DNA from: Berberis thunbergii
Taxonomy: Eukaryota > Streptophyta > Magnoliopsida > Ranunculales > Berberidaceae
Direction of reading: 5' to 3'
Length of the DNA stretch: 64,000 nt
Assembly: GCA_003290165.1 (NCBI GenBank)
Contig: QNQO01009193.1
Coordinates: 62,001-126,000 of the forward strand
Of this stretch, positions 48,114 through 60,210 are shown one piece after another. Position 1 is the first letter of the stretch; each line of letters opens with the position of its first letter. Position numbers and translations under genes: made by a program. Below the pieces are notes generated by a model. That model saw only the letters and a program-made list of their open reading frames with translations, did not search any database and was not told the origin of the DNA.

Positions 48114-48310
48114 CTTAAAAAGATGAAAAACTTTTCATGCAAATCTAGTTGATTTGTCAACATTTTGGGTTGTACCAGGTTCTCCATTGCTCACAAATTT
48201 CGAAGCATATTGTATTGCCCTGCATATCTTATCCCTTGCTTTGGCCTTGTTCAAATACAAAACCAAAAGAGCAAGCTCTGCTCTGGTGGCATCTAAAGTA
48301 CTCATTTTAC
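48114..48310 (-). pseudogene. PEX11 exon 1 fragment with a nonsense codon
   Basis: From the ATG at 48305 the minus strand encodes MSTLDATRAELALLVLYLNK and RDKICRAIQYASKFVSNGEP, the start of plant PEX11 (peroxisome membrane protein needed for peroxisome elongation and division). A TGA at 48135-48137 interrupts it where relatives have arginine (before KVFHLFK). The exon then ends at a good donor (AAG/GTAAGT). Captured by CACTA element 1. Confidence 0.85.
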
Positions 48311-48589
48311 CTGCACAGGAAAAGCAAATTTGAACATCATCTTATTTCCCTGTTTAAATTTTCAGCATGCTTTTTAGACGAAATTTATTAGGTAAAAAAT
48401 TTTCTAGTAAAGGTTTTGACTACAAAAATAGTAAACATTCAGTCCCAGTTCCAAATTTACTTCTAGTATTCATCTTGTAAGCGTACAGAAGTGACAAGAT
48501 GTAAGTAGAACACGTGTATTTCTCGCCTGAAAATTTGTTACTAAACAAATACCTTGATGAGTAACAAATTAGTAATCAATTATGACTGC

Positions 48590-49162
48590 ACAGTTTTACT
48601 ATCATTAGGAAGCCCCTGGGTGTTGCTGGTGGAATCAATTAGTAATACATGTTTCCACTTAATTCCAGCTCCCTTGGTAGTAACAGTTATGTTATGCACA
48701 TACCACTGAACAAAAGGGTCTAATCTCATCTTATAAACTACGATGCCACAGAAATTGGCAAGAATGCAAGCTTGTTTATTTCTAAACTTGTCACTGAGTT
48801 GGGTAAGAAAAAAGTGTGGCCAGGACCCATATCACCCCAGTCCTTCACCAAATCAACTATTTTGAGTCTATCAACACCAACAGAAGCAGGGTAGGTTAGA
48901 TACACTCCAGTCTTGTTTGTTGGTACCCATAAGGAACCTGTGAGCCATTTCGTATTGGCAGTCCTGTCAATGCAGAAAATAATCTTATGTTAATTACTAC
49001 GAAAGAAAGAAACTAGCCAATGTATAAGAACATTGATTGGACAACGGATAATATATATGATTCATTAACTGAAGATTGATGAAATAAAAATACCTTTGCA
49101 TGGAAGGTAGAGGCTGTGACAAGAAAAACCAGGAAGAAGAGCAACATTGTGAACTTAGCCAT
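48590..49162 (-). pseudogene. Fragment of an unrecognised secreted-protein gene
   Basis: From the ATG at 49162 the minus strand encodes a clear signal peptide (MAKFTMLLFFLVFLVTASTF, then HAK) ending at donor GTATTT (49094). The next exon starts after acceptor TTGACAG at 48963. In phase it reads only 30 codons to a stop. In another frame a longer open stretch (NTKWLTGSLWVPTNKTGVYL, then DLVKDWGDMGPGHTFFLP) looks more protein-like, which suggests a frameshift or different splicing. I do not recognise the family. Inside CACTA element 1. Confidence 0.45.
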
Positions 49163-50977
49163 ATTGGATCACAAAAGACTGAATGTTACTACAAAAGCCA
49201 AGGATTCTGACTAGTACAGATCAAATAATGAATGTAAACCATGACGTGTAATTATAACATAAGGGGAATGCCTAACCACCTGCATGTACAAGTGCAATAA
49301 GCTTTACTGAATTTGATTCCAACTATAAAACCACTAGTAGAGGCTAGTAAATTATGAACTACTGCACAATCTAAAACAAAGACTCGGAACAAACTTTTTG
49401 AAGATTGAAGAAGCTTTAATGGCATAACAAGTATGCTCCTATGCAACCACAAATTGAGTCCCAAATAACAAAAGCAAATAGTGACTAACACATCTAGCTC
49501 TTTAGCGTGATCTGTCATATCATATACATATTGTTGTCCTGAGAGTACTCAGGGCAAGAACCTATTTCACAATGAAAATTATCACAAACCCAGCAAATAG
49601 TGACTGAATTTGCAGCACTTAAGAAGGTTTGTATGAAGTAACCAACAACATGGTGTATGACAATTAGTCTCAAGTCTCGACCAGAAAAGGTTGAAAAGCA
49701 CACTCCCAGTTGGTGTTTCTGATTTCAAGCAATGAAACCCACACCTACAATGCAAATCTAAATGCAGTTCAACAAAGGTTTTTATGACTTTGTAAATTTT
49801 AAGTTCGTGTCAGCCGACAGACCACTGAAATAATATGTCCATGGTCTAGCCTATTTGGAGATGTGGGAAGATGGTGGTCATGGCCGAGGTTGTGCAGTCG
49901 GGTTAGCTGGACTTAATTGGGCTCATAGATATATACATACCTTGGATTGGGCTCGGGTTAATCACCCTGGCAAGCCTTACTCATACAACAAGATGGCGTT
50001 GGTGGAATGTGGAAACTACAAACCCATACCAAAATGTCCTCTTAGAAGCATGGGAGTGGTAGAGAGTGGCGAGTTATGATGGAAAATAGCATTACCATGA
50101 TGTACACAAAGAACATAGGAACAGATAATTCACCGCATGATATATGGAAGGCCTGTCATTGTTTTCTCCCAATCTAACTAATTTCTGCTCCATGCATGCA
50201 TGTGTGTGTTTAGTTTAGAGATAAACTGGGATTGAATTGTCCGTAAAATCAGATCAAAATCAACCAAATGAGAGACAGAGCACTGAATATCTAGATATAT
50301 TGGAATCAGCCCTACTTGGTGAAACAACTCTAGCTAAGAGGAGATCTGCCAATCTATCTGCGAGTGTGTTGTCTTCCTCTGGGACAGTTATACTCTACAT
50401 GATGTGATGCATTAGCAAACCTCGATCACATTTTTTAATTACTCAGAAGATCTGAAAACGACTCATCTACTCACATCACATTGACACACGGATTATGCAA
50501 GTTTCCTCCAACTTTCAACAAAATTAATGAGAAATAAATAGAAAGAAACATGTCTTTCTTCTCTAACAGGACTTAAATCAAACAGTTAGTGTTGGACACA
50601 AGGATTGCAGAGCATGTAGATAAAATAAAATAAAAAACAATTTAAAAATTAAAAAAAAAAAATCAGAGATGTCACATTTGATTCTAAACTTCAGAGAAGG
50701 TTATGAAGAAATTTAGAATAAACTTCAGAGAAGTCACATAAATAAATTACCTTTGCTTGGATTCTCTTTTCTCACCACGAATTGATTATGAAGAAATTGA
50801 CTAACACTAATCAATGATCTCAAATCAAATTCGTCCCTAAAACACAAAGAAATTACGAATAGAGAGCAAGTTAAGGTTCACAATCTAGTTGAAATTCATA
50901 CATGAAAACGGAGAAATTATAGAGGTATGCACCTTCCTTGCTTTCAATTGAGACTGAGTTCTAGAGGAGCGAGCAGG

Positions 50978-51022
50978 AGAGATCAATCGAGAGTGAAGAC
51001 GAGATCAATCGAGAGTGAAGAA
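50978..51022. repeat. Short tandem duplication
   Basis: gagatcaatcgagagtgaag occurs twice in a row with one base between. It lies in the purine-rich right part of CACTA element 1. Confidence 0.7.
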
Positions 51023-51563
51023 GGGATCTTCCATGAAATCGATGGAAAGATGCGCGAAATCTAGACTGCAAGAGATTGATTACGACTTTTGTAAATTTAA
51101 GGAATTAGGGCTTTTGTAAATCAAAGGAATTCTTTTGCATCAAATTGGGTGTGAGATCAATCGAGATCAAAAGAGTGTATTCCTGGAATCGTTGATTGAG
51201 ATGGATGGAGTTTGAAATGAAGTTGCTTGTTGTGTGAGAGAAGTTTGGGTGAGATAAGTTTTAGCTTTTGCAGAAATTGGGTTTAGAAAAAAAAAATGAA
51301 TAGTAACTCTAATTATTATTTTATAAAAATGAATAATAACTCTAATTTAACTAAATAATTATTTTATTTCTTATGTAATTTTATAAATATATTATTTACA
51401 AAAATAATAATAGTAACTTAAGTCAATAATTAGTAACATCTTTTTGAGTTACGATACTTGTAAAACAATGATGAGTTATAAATTAAAAAATATTGATGCT
51501 ACTAATTATTTATTTTGGTGTAATGTGTAAAATCGGAATCTCAAAAATGTCTCTAACAATTTT

Positions 51564-51750
51564 GAGAAAATTACTTTTAAGACTTACTTTTTCACAAAAT
51601 AGACAATTTAGATATCATAGTTGATGACTTGATGTAATGGCTAATTTGTGCATAATTTTATACTTTTATGACTAACAATGCCTTTTTTTATTAACCCATA
51701 AATTAATATGACATATTTACCCTTCTAAACAAATAGGAAACCTAATTTTA
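51564..51750. repeat. Left TIR of the MULE
   Basis: It matches 63871-64000 in reverse complement with small indels. Shared words are TAGTTGATG, TTGATGTAATGGC-like, TAATTTGTGC, ATGACTAACAATG, ATTAACCCATAAA and ATGACATATTTA. The extreme outer 47 bp cannot be compared because the window ends. Confidence 0.8.
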
Positions 51751-52283
51751 TAGTTTGATGATCAACAAAGACTACAGAAGAAAAAAAAAACCTACAATTA
51801 ACAACAATTTCAATAAGTTGACCATACACTAGAACATTAGCTTGTTCATTGACCTGAAAATAATGGATATCGCATGATAAATCCTAATTTTAGTTACTCT
51901 TTGGCTATTAATAATCTAACATTGAGTAAAGTCTTATTTGCAAGTATAACCAAATAATAACTGGTTTTGACAGCTGCTACGTTTTTCAATCCAAGTCCAT
52001 GCTTACTGCTTTTATCGATTTTCCTTGCAGAGATTATACAACTGCTAGAACTATTGTTATACAACAATTGTTGTACAGTGCAACTACTACTATACAATAC
52101 AACTACTGTTGTACAATTGTCATAAAATGATGAGAAAATATATGAAGCCCTAAACTGCCGTTGTACTAAAATGATGAGAAAGTATATGAAGATATTAATA
52201 TAGCCATTTGAAGCTAACAATTGTCGTAAAATAATTACTCAAATTACAGTTAAAAAAAAGAGATAATAGTCTACTCAATAAAA

Positions 52284-52698
52284 TCAAATAGCTCGAGTAC
52301 AAGTATTTTGATAGTGGCCCTCTTGGCCACATCTACGACAATGTACAACTCTCTTTGGCACTTCTTGTGATTCAATGCACTTTTTCTTTGGACGTCCTAG
52401 TCTTGCACAAGTTGCCGGAGGTTGAATCATTGGTACTTCATCTATCGGAGCTTCATCCATAGTTGACTGCCTATCCCATGTTTCTATTGGTAAGATGAAA
52501 TGTACATAAATTTTCTCTTATGTTCTCCTCTAATAACAATCATCTACATACTCATATGGATTCATTTCCAGCGTTTTCATCACAACACATGCATGAATGC
52601 AAGTCAAACCACTATGCCACCAATCCATGCAACTACAAAATCTCTCAGGTAGATTACTCTGATGACTAATTTCCCCACCACAAACTCATACTCACTAG
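52284..52698 (-). pseudogene. MULE transposase, C-terminal part (SWIM and zinc knuckle)
   Basis: After removal of CACTA element 2 the frame resumes (QTL joined to ASEYEFVVG), shifts by one base, and shows the SWIM zinc finger (FCSCMDWWHSGLTCIHACVV; C-x-C and C-x-H-x-C). After two stops it reaches the zinc knuckle CRRCGQEGHYQNTC and ends at TGA (52284-52286). These are the standard C-terminal domains of MULE transposases. This shows that the two halves, 8.66 kb apart, were one gene. Confidence 0.88.
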
Positions 52699-52719
52699 CT
52701 ACACTACACCAAAAACCCC

Positions 52720-53010
52720 CATTAGCAACGGTTCTATACCGTGGGCGTAAGCCATTGCCACGGCTAAGAGCCGTGGACTACAGGGGCGTCGCGAAATCCT
52801 TTGTAATGGCTATAAACCGTTGCTAAAATTGTTGCAACGGTTTTATATTCAGGACGGTTGATGCTTTAGCCACGGTTATAAACCGTTGCTAAAAGTTTAG
52901 CAACGGTTTTAAGCCGTGGCAAGTTTAGCAACGGCTTAAAACCGTGGCCAGACTTGCCACGGCTTAAAACCGTTGCTAAACTTTTAGCCACGGTTTTAAG
53001 CCGTGAATAG
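52720..53010. repeat. Left subterminal repeats of CACTA element 2
   Basis: At least a dozen copies of the words AGCAACGG, GCCACGG and CCGTGGC, joined by TTTTAAG or TTATAAA spacers, alternate in orientation so that the DNA can fold into many hairpins. Such subterminal arrays are where CACTA transposases bind. Confidence 0.85.
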
Positions 53011-53239
53011 TAATTTTTTTTTTTTTGCTATCAAATGACTTTTGATTACATCTTATGGGTAAGTATAATTCAGCACGTGAATCAAATAAATAAAATTTAA
53101 TATGACTTTTTATTAAATTTAAAAATAGCATTTACAACCTCTGATCAGCAAATTCCAACAATTGTTTTCAAGCAATTCATTACAGTAGCAACATTTACAA
53201 TTCATCATTGGCTACTGATCATCTATCTACATGCACTAC

Positions 53240-53315
53240 AAATAAACCTTCTTTCTGAGTCTGCTTTTCCTTGCTGCCTCTCTATTCTGAGCAAGCCTTC
53301 TCAATAAGTTATCCA
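53240..53315 (-). pseudogene. TGA-type bZIP transcription factor basic-region exon fragment
   Basis: The minus strand reads LLRRLAQNREAARKSRLRKK followed by VYL and a stop. It is the basic DNA-binding region of TGA-type plant bZIP factors (TLRRLAQNREAARKSRLRKKAY), with the N-x7-R signature intact. The leucine zipper is absent. It lies 230 bp inside the left subterminal repeats of CACTA element 2. Confidence 0.8.
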
Positions 53316-55249
53316 TGTAAACACTGAAATATATCAACCCTGCACCCATCATATATAAACACTGAAATCAGACTATTTGATTGGAAATGAGATTCATCCA
53401 ATAAACAGAAAAGAATTAATCAGTGAATGATGATCTTTATTGACTATGAAACACTTTATTTTGTAAATTAGGGAAATGCTATGCATCAACAATGCTAACC
53501 ACTTTATTGCCATTGTATATCTCTTGTATATTCTCTTTATTCATACAAGTCTGACCAAAAAAGAGACACATTGCAATGCAATGTAATGAACAATAATGAA
53601 GAAACAACTTATGATTTGGCCGAACTTGACTTTAGTTAGGGCTTCAAGGCATAAATGGCAATAGACCCTTCACAAACTAAATCTCAAAATCAACTCTTCA
53701 ACTAAAAATAGTGAAGTGGAAAATTTTCCAAACATTTAACATAACGACTACTTTTTTCTAAGGAGCTGAATTTTCCCACAAAAAACTTATTAATGATTTC
53801 CTTTAGGCAACCAAGCCAAAAGGGTGTTTAATACCAGCACACATGACTTAAATTAAATTAAACATGTTTTTACTTTAGGCAAAACTATTGAGTCACAACG
53901 AGTCAATGACTACCAAAAAAATTAAATTAAATTAAACATGTTTTTACTTTTCGACTATCTGAAACATGCAATATTGCAATGAGATAATCAACATTGTAAG
54001 ATTATGTCCTTTTCTTACCTGAAACTGAAGATCAAATAAGTATATGCTCTTCACAGCAGCAGTGCAAGGATATTAAATCTCACAAACTATAAGTCAAAAC
54101 AGATGGTGCAAAAACCACCAGATTCCTCAAAATGTCCTACGGATATACATTAATATAGAAAACATTCACCAGATTAAACTGCCTAAATTGTACATGCTGG
54201 AAAAGTTTAATGATAAATTTCACTTTACCTGGTGAGTGAGCATAGTAACACCACAAAATCTACAAATAAAACAAAGCTGAACCAAGGATATCAATTGACA
54301 GTTCATTGGTTGTAAATCTTATAATCACAAAATCCGCTGCGAATGCCATGGGGGGCTTTGCTACCTGCAACAATGAAGATGAAGGTAATGAAAAAAGTCT
54401 TCTTCACAGAAAAAGAAAGCTAAGAAACAGATGGAAAAGAGATTTGGTTTAATACAACCCGACGAGTTCTGATTTAAATAACAAGCTGACAATACACCTA
54501 ATCATCCATATATTTTGAGCATCCAGGTGTTACGCTTTCAGAATGTAGAATTCTAATGGTATAGAGGATAAGATATACATGCCCAGTTGCAGACAGAAAC
54601 AAAAAAACTAAAGACAAAAATAGCAGCCCCTTAATTTAATAGCATATTATCTGTGTATAATAATAGAGTAAACGAGTAAGGAGACATGCTCACATTATGC
54701 TTCTTTTCTTCTTTCTTCAATTATATCCGATTTCTATAGATTTTGATAATAACCCATGACCAAGACAGTACCCATATTGTTTTTAATGAAGTAACCCGTT
54801 CGATCCCATCAAATAAACAGAGAACCACTAAGAACAAAGGGAGCACTAGGATTTTAATTTAATAAATGTTATTTGAAAATGCAGAGTCATCAAAATCATG
54901 AACCATATATTCATTCAAGAACTTCTCCAATCTATATGTGTTTCACAGTTTCCTCTCTAAACTTGTCATTTCTAGCCGCAATAGGAGCTCCCAAGAACCC
55001 CTCCTTCTCCTTAAAATGGTAGTTAAATTCTCAATTCAACTAAAACCTAACTAATGCATGATTCAAGTACAAATCAGAAATACCCAAATCAAGATTTCAC
55101 TCATTGTACTAACAATAATGCAAATTCAAGCCAGCGCCAGCCAGAACCCATTTTATAAAAGCACAGCCATAACTGCTAACAGAATGAACACAAGGCATTT
55201 TCAGGTCCATGGAAAACAAAGATACCCAGATGTGAAAAACCTTTCAATA

Positions 55250-55480
55250 CATCACATATATTATATATAGCCAAACAAGCAAAGAACCCAAACCCATTTT
55301 GGGAAAGCAAAATTGACACCAAATCCAACATTTAAAGCAGAAAATGTAACACAAACAAGAAATGAAAAAGAAGCGGGGGGCTTACAGCTTCTTGAGAGAT
55401 CTCCAAGGCCAGTCAAGCAATCTACATGAGTGAGCTTCTCCAAACACAAAGAAGAAGATGGGCTTCTCACAAGAGAGTAG
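55250..55480 (-). pseudogene. Possible short exon, unassigned
   Basis: The minus strand from 55470 reads MRSPSSSLCLEKLTHVDCLT then GLGDLSRS before a donor-like GTAAGC (near 55388). It may be the first exon of one of the captured genes, or chance. Confidence 0.3.
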
Positions 55481-55647
55481 TCTCTCTCTCCAGATTTTCC
55501 AGATTAAAATGTTTTCCAGATTTTCAGCATTAACAAATCAGCCCACCCACTCACTCACGAGAAAACTTTATTTTGTTCAAAATTTTGGGACAAAATCATA
55601 AAGGTATTAGCAGTAAATCCATCAGGCTTGCACTCTGTGCAGGTATC

Positions 55648-56245
55648 TTCATGAAATTTTTTGAAATATTGACAGTGTGTCTTCCAAGAAATTTTTTTCT
55701 ACTTTTTTTAAATATTGATTCAACTCATTATTAACACTTCCTGAAACTTTTTGCATATCAAGCATTTCTTGCTGTAGCCTTCCCTTTGTTTCGATCTCTT
55801 GCTCATTCATGTTGTTCAACACCTTTGAGACCTGATCATAAACAGATGAGAAATGTTAATGACCATAACTTTATCATGGTTATGAAACCAAGCATGATCA
55901 AAAGGTTTGTGGTTGACCATAGCTGTTCTGTTAGATGTTAAAGTTCCTAATATGAAGGCAATCTTTTCAAGGGCCACTTTCTCCTCTCTGGAAGACTCTT
56001 CCTGCACATGTAAAACTAGATTTAGTTAGTTTCTCTTTAAGTCCTAAGGTTAAAATCACACACAGATGATGTCAATCAGCTATGACCTGAAATGTTCTCT
56101 TCAAAGACGCCAGCTGCTGTGATTTTTCCACCTGATTCTCTTCAACAAAAGTCATGAGCTTGGATGAACGGTGATGGAGGTCACTGAAAAATTCATTTGT
56201 TGCTTTTGAAATCAGTTGAGCAGTGATCAAACTCCTACAAAGTCC
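55648..56245 (-). pseudogene. Three-exon fragment of a coiled-coil protein, possibly kinesin-related
   Basis: Minus-strand exons are 56087-56245 (GLCRSLITAQLISKATNEFF, then KLMTFVEENQVEKSQQLASL), 55918-56001 (EESSREEKVALEKIAFILGT) and about 55648-55831 (VSKVLNNMNEQEIETKGRLQ, then QQEMLDMQKVSGSVNNELNQ). Each is bordered by plausible GT and AG sites and the frame is open, ending at a TGA. The heptad-like, charged sequence resembles the tail of plant kinesin-family proteins, but I could not place it exactly. Captured by CACTA element 2. Confidence 0.5.
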
Positions 56246-57189
56246 CTGGAATTCATAAAGAATGTGATTGTAATCAAGCATCCAATAATGACAGATGTAC
56301 GCATAGAGGCCTTACACAATGGAAGAAAGCATCGGAAACAAAGATGAAACCATGCATGTATTTAATTGAAACAGTTAATCATGTGAAGGTAACTGCAATA
56401 ATACCTCCTCTTGTTGTTGAGCTGAAAAGTTTAATAGCACAATAATACCTGACTAATTACTCTAGTCCAAGGCAGGCCTGGTTGGAATAATAACGAGTGA
56501 CAAACTGACCATGCCCACTTAAGGACATAACAAAGTAAGAGGTTAGCCATAATCACAAAATGCATCATTTCTCTTCCTCTTCCTCACTTTTGGAAAATTT
56601 TCTTGAAATCAAACACAACCTTAGTTTTTCCTAGTGACTGTAGGGAAATTAAAGAGGCAGTGATTATAAAACAGGGTAGTCCATGCAAAAACTGAATAAC
56701 TGGTCCACTTTTTTTTTTTTTAAATTTTAAAAAAAAATATTTTAATATAAATATATATACTTATTTATGTGAAAAGATAAAACTCTTGAGAAAGATAAAT
56801 ATATATACTTATTTAGTGAAGACAAAAAGGAGAATGCCAACCAAGAGATCTGATGCATGCCTCTTATTTATGCTAAAGAATGGTCAAAGATGCTGCACGT
56901 CTCACAATTTCATGTGAACCTTCTATTTTGCTCCTCAAGGTCCTGCAGAACAATAGTGTTGTCTGTCATGTATAAGCACCGGAGTGAAATACAAAATCAA
57001 CTGAGCTATGTGTGTGTTTGAACAGAATCTGAAGAAGAGGACTATGTGTGTCGATACAAGAAGAGGACCAAGTCTATAATTGTCAACATGTAGAAATTCA
57101 TTTTTTTTGTGGAAAGTACATAGCTTAGCATGAGAGAAGACAAACCTTGAACATGGAAGCCAACCACTAAGACCGACAACTACACTTAA

Positions 57190-59313
57190 GTTGACCCGGT
57201 ACTAATTGCCATTTCCGTACTTCCCCTGAGCACAACAAGTGGCAGAGTAGAGAGCAGTCGCTGCACCCATACTAAAGCCCGCAAACACCCAGTTTTACTG
57301 CAATCAAAAAGATGTGCACAGGTTATGATAGAAAATTCAACTGAAAAACTCAGCAATATGCCGTAAAAATATATGTTAAGCCTCAAGTCAGTATGTGACA
57401 AGGAATATCAGTTTAGGTACAGTTCATAATATCAATAACTTCATAGGTTATATTATATGGTGAGGTGAACAAATATTAAATGTTTGAAATGTAGGCTCAA
57501 CCTATAAGTTAATAACACAAAGTGGAAAATGTGGCAGACATGCTCATAAATCATGACAATAAGCAAATTCTCTTTGTCGCAAAACACTGTAAATAGATGG
57601 AATTTCTAAGAAGAACCTACTGTCAGATGGCTCAGTCGACAACAGGTTTTCAACATGTGCTGCTGCAGCATCTAAGCCTACCACATCGTCAGGTCCGTCT
57701 GCTGAAAGTTCTCCTACATCAAACCCTGGTATAAATTGAACAAGCATAAACAGTCATACTTATAGAAGAGTTTACTTGAATTAAGTCCATAATTAACAAA
57801 AGAAGTTTACATAAAGATATGAAATCTTACATGCTGTGCAAGGAAATCCACCAAAGGCTGCTACTGGTCTTGTCGGAGCTGTAGGACATATCCATTTAAT
57901 CTGCAACAAATTCGACAGGACTATTACTAATAAAGTACATTCAAATGCTATAATCATTGTCAACAAATCTAACAACTGATTTTACAGATGTCTGCAACAA
58001 ACACAACACAGAACTATTAGAGTCCTTACATTTGGAAGATGTAGAGACTCCAAAAGTTGCGAACAATTGCATACAAATCAAAAACAGATAATTAGACAGC
58101 CTATCCGGGATTATCTCCTTCTCATAATTAAAATCTGTTCAACAAGGCATTAACCAAACATTGAAAAGTGCAATACGTTACAATTCAATTATATGCACTG
58201 TTAGTTTTTTTATTAAGATCTTCGAGACTACTGAGACAAAACTTTGACAGTTTCCAGATTTGGGTTATGGAGACCACATGCCAAAGTTAGGTGTTGCCCT
58301 AAGTGTGCTAATGGAGAAAACTAGAAAGTTGCTAAGTGCACAAACAAAATGGAACACATTATAAAAATTAGTGTTAAATATATCACACTTTTCAGAGATG
58401 CAAATGACAATGGGATCATCAGAAAGTATAATGAGAGAAAAAGGTTTAATCTTAGGTCGAACCAGCAGCTACAATCAACTATACTATCAAGGTAGTGGAA
58501 CTAGTGGTCCCCTAGTATATAAACTTGTGGCATATTCACTTTTTCGATATAAGACTCGATTAAGCTTTGCATTGAGATGAATAAAGAAGAAAGGACAAAA
58601 AACAAGTTTAGTTTCACAGAAGTGCTTCACTCCTGCATCAAATCAATTAGAATGAGAATCTTGTTGACATGGATGTTTACTTAAGCTTCGCATATAAAGA
58701 CACCCAGGAGAAAGCAGGACAAGACATTGCTGATGCCTGCATGGCACTAGCTACTATGGACTAGTGATTACATTTCTTTCTAGATATACACCCTAAATCA
58801 ATATGAAGTTCAGATCATAATCATTAAGAATATTTCGACAAAAATAGCTCCAATGGAAACTTCTCAAATCCTTCAAACATCTAGACATTGTTAAAAACTA
58901 TAACAAATGGGCATAATAGTAAATAATAAATGGCTATACCTCAAGCCATTATCGCCAAGGCCGTGTAACCAAACCATGGTAGCTTGATGCTTTCCTTTAG
59001 GCCTTACAACATGGGTCCTTCTGAATTCAAATCCTCGCCCAGCCGATCCACTACCTGAAAGTTCAAATCTACAGAGTTCAGACCACCAAAATCCAAGAAA
59101 TAGACAATACCCATTGCCATCAAACTATCAATAGCTGTCTACCAATACACACAAAGAGCTCTCATTGCCAATAGCAATATTGTGGCCATTAAAAATAAGT
59201 AATAATTGGAACTAACCAGAACCCACAGTGGGACTATTGTAGCTCATCTTAACAGGCTGGAGAACCCTTCCACTAACAAGACCCCCTTCTTTTTCAACAA
59301 TTAAGAAGAGATC
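57190..59313 (-). pseudogene. Acyl-protein thioesterase-like gene fragment (five exons)
   Basis: Minus-strand exons: 59217-59313 (ATG at 59247, MSYNSPTVGS), 58940-59054 (GRGFEFRRTHVVRPKGKHQA, then VWLHGLGDNG), 57831-57900 (IKWICPTAPTRPVAAFGGFP), 57617-57725 (FDVGELSADGPDDVVGLDAA, then HVENLLSTEPSD) and about 57190-57297 (GFSMGAATALYSATCCAQGK). They match plant cytosolic acyl-protein thioesterase/carboxylesterase, an alpha/beta hydrolase. GFSMG is the nucleophile elbow with the active serine. One inserted base before it shifts the frame, a stop follows YGNGN, a small exon after DNG seems missing, and the catalytic aspartate and histidine are absent. Captured with introns by CACTA element 2; inactive as an enzyme. 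Confidence 0.82.
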
Positions 59314-60210
59314 CTGCAATGAAGAAATAACTCAATTGACAATCTTTATTTATACAAAATTTGAGTGGGTTAGGGTTGGAATAATGGAATAAATCCCATG
59401 AGTCTACATCAGCTGCTTTCTTATTTTACTCCAGCTCTAAGCTGGTCTGGAAACAGCCTAGAACCCCAGAAAGTGAATGACACCAACAAGAAAAGTAGGA
59501 AATCTTTATGAGCACAGAATCCATAATAAATCATAACATGAATGAGCCCACAGCACAATACAACAAGCAACTAAGGTGGTCATTTGGATTTGCAAAAAAA
59601 CACAAAGAATCTATGCTTTGAGGACAGTATTGGCAAAGTAAAGGAATCTCAACTACAACAACCTCAAGCATATTTCCAAAACAAAATCAGTATAAACCTC
59701 ATTTCTCATTTTGTTGATAGATGGATACCCCTAAATACTTAAATCACCTAAAAAAACACTTCAATCACCCAAAACGAAAATTAATATACAAGTAATGAAA
59801 TGGGGTTATTCATTCAAGCATTTAAAACTAACCTGAAGTGGAAGTGGACTTACTTTAGTGAAGAAAACACAAAAGCAAATGAGCTTTTTTCCCTCCTTCC
59901 CCTTCACTTCTCCTCTCCTTTGAGCTTTCTTGATTTTTTGTCTAATGTTCTGCACAGACACTCCTACTACACACACAGGTGATGTAGTGATACAAAAGCG
60001 AGGGGGCAGCAAAAAACTCCAAAAACAGTCCTTGTAAATATCTATATACTGAAGTAGCATTCTTCTCGTGTATACAAAGCAGACGAGTTAAAGCTCAAAC
60101 ATATAAAACTAAAATTGTATATAGAAATGTAAGCAATCTTGTGAGGGTAACTGCAATCTTGTGAGAGTATGAGATACAGATAGGGAAGTACATTATAAAG
60201 TAGAGTTAAA

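Larger units (their letters stand above)
45406..51525. mobile_element. Gene-capturing CACTA element 1
   Basis: The left end is CACTACACCATAAAT and the right end, reversed, is CATTACACCAAAATA. TGT stands directly outside both ends (45403-45405 and 51526-51528), the 3-bp duplication typical of CACTA (En/Spm) elements. Subterminal regions carry repeats of the word GTTAC/GTAAC in both directions (45420-45620 and 51400-51510). No transposase is recognised in the 6.1 kb. Instead it contains minus-strand fragments of host genes with their introns: a MAP kinase, PEX11 and a short secreted protein. A non-autonomous gene-carrying element. One right-end base (CATTA for CACTA) has changed. Between fragments, 46035-47845 and 49165-51390 show nothing else I can name. 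Confidence 0.75.
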
